Source of the DNA: Sphagnum magellanicum
Lineage: Eukaryota; Streptophyta; Sphagnopsida; Sphagnales; Sphagnaceae
Assembly (NCBI GenBank): GCA_021904315.1
Contig: CM038907.1
Location: forward strand, 22,079,223 to 22,143,222
Length of the DNA: 64,000 nucleotides
Direction: 5' to 3'
The translations under genes were made by a program, and so were the position numbers. Shown piece by piece: positions 55,741-64,000 of this stretch. Under the pieces are notes generated by a model, which made no database searches, was not told the origin of the DNA, and saw only the letters and a program-made list of their open reading frames with translations. Within the stretch, counting starts at the first letter, position 1; each line of letters begins with the position of its first letter.

Positions 55741-57655
55741 TGCCAGATGTCTATTATTTATATGTGTATTTTTACTTTTCAATAAGCTAGGTCGAGATTG
55801 ACCTAAATTATTTCCTAAACCATGCATTAAATTTGGTACATACATATGCCTAAACTAATTATCTACTTTGAAAGAAAATATCCACATTCACACACAATGC
55901 ACATACACAAATAAACATTGTTGCAACCCAAAATGTTAATATTTGCATGAAGTCAAAAAAAATACATTGTATCATGATAGAACTTCAAATTATGGATTGC
56001 ATTTTAAATATTGTGTATGATCTTTACATGTATGAATTGTTTCCAAGGCCGCAACATAATGTAACCAATTTCATCTTCTGAAATGTGGAGTGGAGGACCA
56101 TGTGCTACCTTTGGATATGGTAAATGAACACCCTTTACTAAGCTTGATGGAACCATAATGAATATGCAATGTTTTGGGATGTGCTAATGATGATGCATAC
56201 ATGCCCCACCTTTGAACTTGACAAAATATACGATTCATGCACAACCTTTACCTCCATTAGAATTCATGAGGATGACACATTCATTTATTTAGTACTATAA
56301 AAAAAATGCAAACCAATTAGTTAATGAATACTTCAAATCATTATTATATGGGGCGTTGGCAAAATAAGTAGAAAAAAAAAGTAGTCCACCCAAAATCCAA
56401 TTAAAAAATGGAACAATTTTGATATGGACACAAGAAAATAGATTCAAAATATGTTGAAGTAGAAATATAAAGCCATAGGTCCCTACATTTAGTTTATGGG
56501 AAGTTGGACACAAAATTTAAACAACTTTGATATCATAAAAGTAGCTTGAAAGTACATTTCAAATTAACTAGGTCAAATGGTGTTCAAACCTATTTCATAT
56601 TAAAATTTTGATATATTATGATTATAACATCTATAATTTGATAATGCATAAGTATCTTTTAGGGTTACACTAAGTTGAATGTTTTTAAAAATTAATAATT
56701 CATTTACATGTAGCCCATTTTGTAAGATTGGACATTTTTTGCAAGTAGAAACATTTTTAAAAATTCTACTTAATTTTACTTTCAAGATGGGGTTTTTCAA
56801 CATTTAAATATAAAATGAACGATTATCATCATGTTAATTTTTTTACCAAAAAGAAAATCTACTTTCAATACATTAAAAAAAATTCATGGTGACATGTAAT
56901 GTTTTTTGACACTTAGGAGTGAACTGTTTACTTTACTTTGCTTGCACCCTATGGGGGAATTGACCTTTAACTCTAATTGTAGCAACAAATATTACTACAA
57001 ATCAATGTCTTTATGTCATTTTGGATAGCAAAACAAGATGATACAATCAAAATGAGCAAGTCATTTACAACAAACAAATTTGACAATACTTAATAACCTA
57101 GTCATTTCAAATAATGATGAAATGACTAGTAATGTTTAGGTGACATGTTTGTTTTGATTAAAAAGTAGCAATTATTAATTGACATGGCTTATTTAATTTG
57201 ATTATATAATAACAATTGTTAGGTGATGTGGCATGTTTATTTTGACTTAAGATAACATAGGTGTTAATTGATGTTAAACCATAAATAATATAAGTAAAGT
57301 AATTATCATTAAAAATTATTTATCAATAAACTACAATTTTTCAGGATGTATACCCCCTAAGCATGTACATAAGCCTTTCCTCCTTTAGGCATGTAAGTAA
57401 TTTGTAGGCATCCTTTAGGCATGTGGGCCTCTTGTAGGCCTTAAAGTATGAACAAGGTGTTACAAGGAATTGAAACCCTCACCTTCATAGCAACAAACCA
57501 AGGCATTAACCATTCAACCACCATTTCACATGATAACAAATAATGTTATAGAAAAAAAATTGAAAACACACTTATATTTGAATTTCACACATTATGATTT
57601 TAGGCAACATATATGTCATTAATACACATAATTATAAACATGAATCAAGATTGAA
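55741..57655. other. AT-rich DNA without a recognisable gene
   Basis: Scattered short open frames (56295-56513 -, 56600-56803 -) without motifs. No RNA gene or defined transposon end seen. Confidence 0.4.
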
Positions 57656-58183
57656 CTAGGTAGGTGAATGGCAAACATTTCACTACACTTACTTATAAAC
57701 TATTTACATATCCACATACCTACCTACCTATTATCTACCCACCTATCTTATGCCAAAACCCTATTTTCATGATTACATATATGACTAAGCATACAACTAT
57801 ACATATGATTACACATGATTGACATATGACTATAGACATGACATGTGACATCTACCTAGCCTACCTTAACATGTACCTTAAACTACCTAATGTTAAGCTA
57901 ACTTACCTACCTACCCACCTTACCTTACCCTATCCTAGCATGACCTTTTAATCTAGGCTAGCTTTAAGTTAAATTAATGCACTATGCATGCATATAGGTT
58001 GCATGTATAAGGATTTCAGCTCTTCACCTTCACATGGATGAAAAACCAAGTCCTTAACCAAAGCACCACATTCATATGATGTTAAAATTTTGTCAACCTA
58101 TTATTATGAACATGTGTTTATTTCACATCTTCTTACACTACTAATTATTTTTAAAAATAAGTAATAGGTAAATAAGTATGTAG
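57656..58183. repeat. TACC/GGTA-rich degenerate repeat, left part
   Basis: Dense TACCTACC, CTAGCTTA and GGTAGGTA words, most evident at 57715-57745 and 57850-57960, continuing beyond the hAT element to about 59260. No coding sequence. Confidence 0.55.
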
Positions 58184-58191
58184 GATGTAGG

Positions 58192-58700
58192 TAGGCCTCA
58201 GCAAGGTAAGGTAGACAACTGGTTGTTACCCGGTAAAACGGTAAAAGTTAGTGATAAAGGTTGAAGGGAAGGCAACAGGTAAAGTAACGGGTAGAGTAAA
58301 GGTAAAGCCGAACGGATTACCCGATTACCCGGTAATTACAGATAATTGGGTAAATTATTTATTATGGCCCCAGTGCCTTAATGGAGTCCGCCGTCAGTCT
58401 GCACGGAGTCCACCATCAGGCTTGAGTCCGCCACAGAGTCCACCTCGCCACACGACGTACACCAGTGAGTCTTGTTCTCTCAAGTCGATCTTTGAGTAAA
58501 GTGTCCCACGGAATACAATTCGAACATTTTACTGGGTAATTACCTGGTTGAAGATTTTACTGGGTAATTACCCGGTTGAAGGGGTAGGGAAAGGTAAAAG
58601 TAAAGGTAGGCGTGGGCGAATCGGGTAAGGGTAATGGTAAGGTAAGGGTAGGAGACAATGTATTACACGTTAACCTTTTACCCTACCTTGCCGAGGCTTA
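58192..58700. mobile_element. 509-bp non-autonomous hAT with GC-rich cargo
   Basis: The left end TAGGCCTCAGCAAGGTAAGG and the inverse of the right end TAAGCCTCGGCAAGGTAGGG agree at 17 of 20 positions. It is flanked by a perfect 8-bp duplication GATGTAGG (58184-58191 and 58701-58708), the hallmark of hAT transposition. Subterminal GGTAATTACCCGG / TTACCCGGTAA words recur inside both ends, as do subterminal repeats of hAT elements. The centre (58365-58500) is GC-rich and repeats GGAGTCCGCC-type words, unlike the ends, so it may be captured sequence. The open frame 58251-58499 crosses end and cargo and is not credible as a gene. Confidence 0.88.
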
Positions 58701-58708
58701 GATGTAGG

Positions 58709-59265
58709 TAGCTAATAAAAATAAAATTATAGGTTAGTAGGTACCATCTACCCACTTAATATTAGCTACCAACCTACCTACGTTGTTTTAGTTTAACCTA
58801 GCTTATGTTGATGCTAACCCAACTTAGCTTAGTTACCTACCTAGTCTAATTTAGCTTATCTACCTACCCACTTAACATAGTTTAACTTATCTAGGTACAA
58901 TAAATTAAAACAATAAGTATGTTAAGCTAAGTAGGTACAATATGTTAATTAGGTGTGTACATTGACCAATGCCTAGTTTTGCATAGCAACCTACTTAGCC
59001 TAACCTAACCAACTAGCCTATATAACTAATTTAGGTACCTAGCTTAACTTATAGCTACCTACCCACCTAGTTTAACCTAACATAGTCTAACTTTGGTAGG
59101 TAAGTAGGTACATTAAATTAGGTAGGTACACTAGGTTATGTAAGTATGCCGATGCATTAGGTTAGGTAAGCCACTTAGACGAGCCCAACCTAGTTTACAT
59201 ACCTAGCTTAATCTATCTAGTTATCCATATAGTTAATGTAAATGACCAAAATTGAAATTGGTCAA
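58709..59265. repeat. TACC/GGTA-rich degenerate repeat, right part
   Basis: Words such as ACCTACCTA, AGCTTAACTTA, CTTAGCCTAACCTAACC and GGTAGGTAAGTAGGTA fill this interval on both strands, the flanking repeat that the hAT element inserted into. Confidence 0.6.
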
Positions 59266-59279
59266 AATTTAATGAGGAG

Positions 59280-59760
59280 GGAAGAGGGATTTTATATCTT
59301 GTAGTCCTATTATAACTTTAGTCATAAATAATCACATATATGTTTAAAAGTAGTTAATCATATTGTACCTAGTCCTAAAGTCATAATCATGACTAACACA
59401 TGAATACATGACTAAATTTAAGAAATATTCAGAAAGTGTCATAGTCATGAAAGTCAAGTTTTGGTGTAGTGCTACCCACCTACCTATTATTTATCCATTT
59501 ACCTACTTATTATTTATTTATTTACTTACTATTTATTGACTTAATAGTTAAAATCTAGCATTATAATGTGTAATAAGCCATGTTAACTATGGACTGACTA
59601 AATTAGTCACACCATAATAGGCACTAACACCACATAAGCATAACTTGGTCCATTTGTAGTTGATATTGTTCGATTTGACTAAATGTTTCAGTCAATTTAA
59701 TCATGTTAGTCATTATAATCATAATGCTAGGGGCATAAACACCAAGGTTTTGTAATAGTG
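59280..59760. other. Possible CACTA-type terminal remnants
   Basis: TTTTGGTGTAGTG (about 59459-59471) and TTTTGTAATAGTG (59748-59760) are the two kinds of terminus seen on the CACTA element at 3225-4118, and GACTAA/TTAGTC words are frequent between and before them. I could not pair either with a left CACTA end and a 3-bp duplication, so only fragments are claimed. Confidence 0.3.
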
Positions 59761-61794
59761 AAAACAACAAAACAAGGGGAAAACAAAAGAAGGGAATACA
59801 CAAAAACATGCACTCAAAGAATTAATAAACAACAAGGAAAATACAAATGAAACATAATGGGTTTAAAAAACTAAGAACTTTATACAAAATTATTTTGAAG
59901 ACTCCAAACGTAAAATTTAAAAAATGGGATCACTTTTTATGAGCAATCTTCTAGTCTTAACAAATTTTTTATAAGGCGATCTTTGTTTGTACTAGCTTAT
60001 AATTTGCAAACTTTTATATAACTTTGCTTTTCTTTGACAAATTTGAAGTGCCCCTTGTGGCTTTTATTGTTCCTCACATAGCCATGTTCATTTGTTGCCA
60101 AACACCTTATTAAATACATTGACTCCAATTTGAAACATCATTTTAAATTCTTTTTAGAACATTTCTATTAAAGATTGGTATTGTAAAAAATCAATTTTAA
60201 TGTGAAGAAGGATTTTCCATTTAGAAAAATAAATTGCAATATGCTTTGATATTTCACAAATAAGATATTTCTTTAGTTGATTTTTTGACCTTAAGTGTTA
60301 TCAACATGCAAAGTGTTGTGTCCCAAATCTTCAAAAGCATTGTATAAACACATTATGGGAGAAAAATCCATATTCATTTAAAAATAATTTGAAATGGTCT
60401 ATTACAAGTATTTATGGGATTGACCATTAAATTTTTTTTCTTGTGATTTTTCCATTCATGAAAGAATTCATGTGCTAATTTTACACAAACAAGTCCCATT
60501 TTGTGACCAAGAAAATTATGTAACAATTTATAATTTTAAAAAAAAATTGTCATTGGGACAATCCATTTTAAGGTATGAGTTTTTTTTAAATGTGGTTAAT
60601 AGGTTTTTATCCTCTTAATTTTTTTCACATCAAATCTGTTTTATTATATTAATCCTTTTGATAGTCCTTTGCAAAATTGACTCCTATTCGATGTGTTGCT
60701 GTTAACTTTTAGAGGTCCTAAATCAAAACTTAAACTTAAAATTTCATCAAATGGATTTTGATTTGAATTCCTTGACATTCAAATGAATGAAAAAACAATA
60801 ACTTGCCATGATTGCCATGGCTTTAAATGGTAAAACATAAATATTTATCCAATTTTGATTGTTTTTCTTTGAAGTTCAACGCGCCCTTTTTGGCTCGTTG
60901 GATTGTGATTGCACCTATTTTGTTCAATGTAACCTACAATTACCTTTCAATTTAGGTTTTGTCTTCTAAGTCATTATTACTCATGTGGATTTAAACCAAC
61001 AATGGATTCAAACTTACAATTTCAAATGTTTGAACTTTTAACCATGTGTTATTTAAGATTGATTGAGATAATTGGAAAAAATCAAAATTTAACGAGTAAT
61101 TCAAAAGTACAATGGTGATTGGAAGTTAAAAAGCTCATAACCAATTTGTTTGTTTAGATCCAAGTTGTCAAATGTCTACAACAATAATTCCAAAAAAATT
61201 CAATACAAAATTGTGTGTTTTTGTTATTACTTAACAACAAGGTGTAATAGTTCGTGAGAATACTCAAGATTCCATGTGTTAAATATGGCAAAAAAGTTCA
61301 AAACTTTCCCTTTACAATATTCATTTAGAGCCATCAATTAACAAAATCACAATTGTAGCAAGGTGCACAACAATGTTTATCAAAATGAATGATCACTTGG
61401 GTAATCCAAAATTCTTCTATTTGCTATGGAATATATCATTATGATCATATTAACATTTTTTTTCTACAAACCAAATACATGGATTGTGAAAAAAATGCTA
61501 CCATTGTAATTCTTTTTCTTTTTTATAGCACCACGTGTTGCAAAAATCAATGCATAGAAGTTCACCTTTATGTTGTGAAAAAACACACTAACAAAAACCA
61601 ATTTGTGCATATAATCAATCTTACATATGACAAAAGGTGTCATTTATAATTTATAATTTTTTTTTGGTCATTAAGTTTTAATCATGTAATATGTCTTTGA
61701 TATGTAACACAATTTAATCATGTTTACAACTACATGATTATATCATATCATGAGGCGCACAACTACATGACTAAAGCATGTGGTTTTATTTCAA
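59761..61794. other. AT-rich DNA without a recognisable gene
   Basis: Short frames only (61389-61649 +, 86 codons, Cys/His/Asn-rich but with no spaced finger motif). Nothing else supported. Confidence 0.4.
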
Positions 61795-62255
61795 AACCAT
61801 GTTTAACTTCTAGGTTTAGCCTATGTTTAATCTTTAGGTTTAACCCAAGTTTATCCTTTAGGTTTAGTCTAGGTTAGTTTTAAAGTTTAGCTTAAATTTA
61901 ACCTTTAAATTTAGCTTAGGTTTAATTTAAAAATTTAGCCTAGGTTTGGTCTTTAGGTTTAACTTCTAAATTTAACCTAGCTTTAACCTCTAGGTTTATC
62001 TTAGGTTTAATTTAGGTTTAACCTATAAACTTAACCTTAAAATTATCCTCTAAGTTTAACTCAAGTTTAATCCTTAGATTTAACCTTTATGTTTAACTTA
62101 GGTTAACCTTTATTTTAGCCTTTAGGTTTAGCCTAAATTTAATCAAGGTTTTTAAAAATTTAGTATCTAAGTTTAGGTTTAGTTTAGGCTTTAAGTTTAG
62201 CCTATAGGTTTAACTTAGGTTTAACATTTAAGTTTAGCCTTTTAGGTACAAACAC
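61795..62255. repeat. Degenerate TTTAGGTTTAACC repeat field
   Basis: About 35 TTTAG(G/C) or AACCT words in both orientations over 450 bp: TTTAGGTTTAACC, TTTAGCCTAGG, AACCTCTAGGTTTA and so on, at an irregular 12-16-bp spacing. Related words return at 62765-63000. The core resembles the plant telomere unit TTTAGGG but lacks its regular period. Confidence 0.7.
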
Positions 62256-64000
62256 AATAAAAAGAGCCACAAGGTGTATCGTAATTACTTAAAATTGTAA
62301 TTTTGTATCTTTGAAAAATCACAAAAGGAGCATAATAAATTGGATTTTAAATTTCGTTTTCTTTTTAAGTTCCATTACTTATAAAGTTTCATTTTTCAAA
62401 ACTTGATGTAGATTGATGATGTTTCAAGAGTCCTTTTGCATGTTCAAAACAATTGTCACAATAGTTTTTTTTTAAACATCCTTTTTCATTATCAAATATG
62501 CACCATTTTTTTTCAAAATTGAAGATGTGTCTTGAACAAAAGTCATTTTTTTGTGTTAATTAAAAAGTGGATGCATTATATATATATATATAGATCAAGA
62601 TATAGTAAAAAATAATTATATTCAAAACACAATTGTAAACTAGGCATGAAAAATGTAAAAATTAAGAAAATTGACCAACACATGAATACCACATGTGTCA
62701 AATGCAATCTTTGGAAAGGACTTTAACCTTGTAGCATGTGGCTCCTTTTATTGCATTTTCACCTTTTAAATTTAGTTTATAAATTTAACCTATAGATTTA
62801 GCCCATGCCTAGCTTTTAAGTAAATAGTCTTGAGGTTTAACCTATGAGTTTATCCTAAGTTTAACATAAATAGCTTAAGCTTTAACGAGACTAATTTACA
62901 GATAGCCCATGAAGGCCTTAATTAGCCTAAGCTAGATTTGGCAGGTGGCCAAAATTAATCTAGGTCAATGTAGGACCTTGGTTAACCTACATTAAAAAAT
63001 GTTAATGTTAAGGTTTGTAATCACAAAGTTATAAATGCCACCTTTTGGCACAGTGTAAATATGTTTACAACTTTCATAAATTAAATTGATGTTGAAAATA
63101 TGTGTTGTGTTTATGCAATTGTTTTTAATATTTCAACTTAACATTTGAATAAGTTTGAAATAAATCCAATGAATATAAAATACGTTTCAACACATTTTAA
63201 AACTTGTAACCAATGTTTTTCAACATAGTGAAACAATGTAAATACACAATTTAAGCATTATCTCAAGAGTTTTAGACCAGTTTGTGTTGTCACATCAACA
63301 TATCAAGATTAGTCATAGAAATTTAGGAAGGTGTTGTTAGAACCTATTATCATGTTTTTACCCTATTATCAATATTTTCACATGCACCTTCACCAACTGC
63401 AAACACCTTAAACCAAAAAGAAAATGACAATAATTTCATAAAGAATATGATCATGGGTTTTAATGAGATTTGGAACAAGCCAAGTTTTGAGGTTGGTTCT
63501 TAGGGACATGTCTTTAGGCGATGGTGGGTGTGAGCATGGTTCCACTTCTAAAGGCTAGCCTTGACTATCTTTTTTAAAATGCAAGGAAGCCATTGAAAGA
63601 CAATGTAAAAAAGACAAAAGAAAAGGGAGCAAAATGGAACTCTTAGTAGGAGAACTTTGAGATTGGAATAATCACTCCTTACAATAGGGCTAGTAACACA
63701 TGCCCTAACACATACATGAAAGATATTGCTCCTATTGTATTGTTACCAAATAAGAAAAGTTCTATTGTGAACCATAGTTTGGAAACAAAGACAAGTAGCA
63801 TGCAAGTATGACATAGAATAGGATTGAGTGAAAAACTCAAGAAGAGTTCTTTGTGTTAATGGGAAATTCCATCCAACATAACAACTAGAGGCACCTTTTA
63901 ATTAACCTTTGTTATCCTTGTGTGATGGTAGAGTTGTTTTTTTCCATCAATTTTTTGAAATCAATAAAAAGGTAGCCTATAAAAACATGTACCTTGCAAA
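62256..64000. other. AT-rich DNA without a recognisable gene
   Basis: A short (TA)n tract at about 62578-62592, further TTTAGG-like words to 63000, then unremarkable AT-rich sequence to the end of the window. Confidence 0.4.

Noticed and set aside
61389-61649. Cys/His-rich 86-codon frame as a zinc-finger protein
   Set aside because: Cys and His are not spaced as in any finger family I know, and it lies in AT-rich sequence without promoter or neighbours.

Overview
The window looks like an intergenic, transposon-dominated stretch of a large, AT-rich plant nuclear genome. I see no intact host gene, no tRNA or rRNA gene, and no bacterial or organellar gene order. What can be recognised is LTR retrotransposons (Ty1/copia and Ty3/gypsy) with plant-type initiator-Met primer sites, BED/DUF659-type hAT transposases, a CACTA element, MITEs, and many old low-complexity repeats. 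The density of old, decayed, nested elements and the hAT and gypsy sequence types would suit a gymnosperm or another large-genome land plant, but the lineage is my inference and is not proven.

Layout. 0-3 kb: a decayed hAT (DUF659) gene followed by an inverted solo LTR of the 'TGTCGCAACC' family. 3.2-4.1 kb: a non-autonomous CACTA element with a perfect 3-bp target duplication. 5.9-10.9 kb: a minus-strand Ty3/gypsy ruin (protease, RT/RNase H, integrase), interrupted by a solo LTR and by two copies of a 0.43-kb repeat. 15.2-30.7 kb: a four-level nest. A hAT gene is split by a copia element (16099-29089). That copia was hit three times, each hit leaving a 5-bp target duplication: two 2.2-kb LTR-like elements in opposite orientation (20644-22821 and 22978-26274) and one palindromic LTR element (26832-28505). 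The second 2.2-kb element was itself hit by a solo LTR (23113-24132). 36.7-37.2 kb: a minus-strand piece of the same hAT family. 38-40.2 kb: three MITE or foldback elements. 41.9-48.1 kb: a nearly complete copia element of the same family as the nested one, one reading frame with in-frame stops only, bracketed by an 83-bp direct duplication. 48-64 kb: mostly AT-rich DNA with no gene I can identify, plus tandem and telomere-like degenerate repeats and a 509-bp non-autonomous hAT with GC-rich cargo and an 8-bp target duplication.

The most unusual item is a 141-codon reading frame carried inside both 2.2-kb LTR-like elements, behind a TATA box and ahead of an AATAAA. The two copies align codon for codon without any indel, and the premature stops in each copy are all C-to-T or G-to-A changes relative to the other. 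It appears to be an unrecognised protein encoded inside an LTR. The second is the palindromic element, whose roughly 0.38-kb arms are almost identical and whose two outer ends are both LTR 5' ends. The third is the 83-bp duplication flanking the younger copia, where about 5 bp is expected.

Nothing here works together as a pathway. The genes are mobile-element genes, almost all inactivated, and the interest lies in insertion history, element architecture and the LTR-borne ORF.
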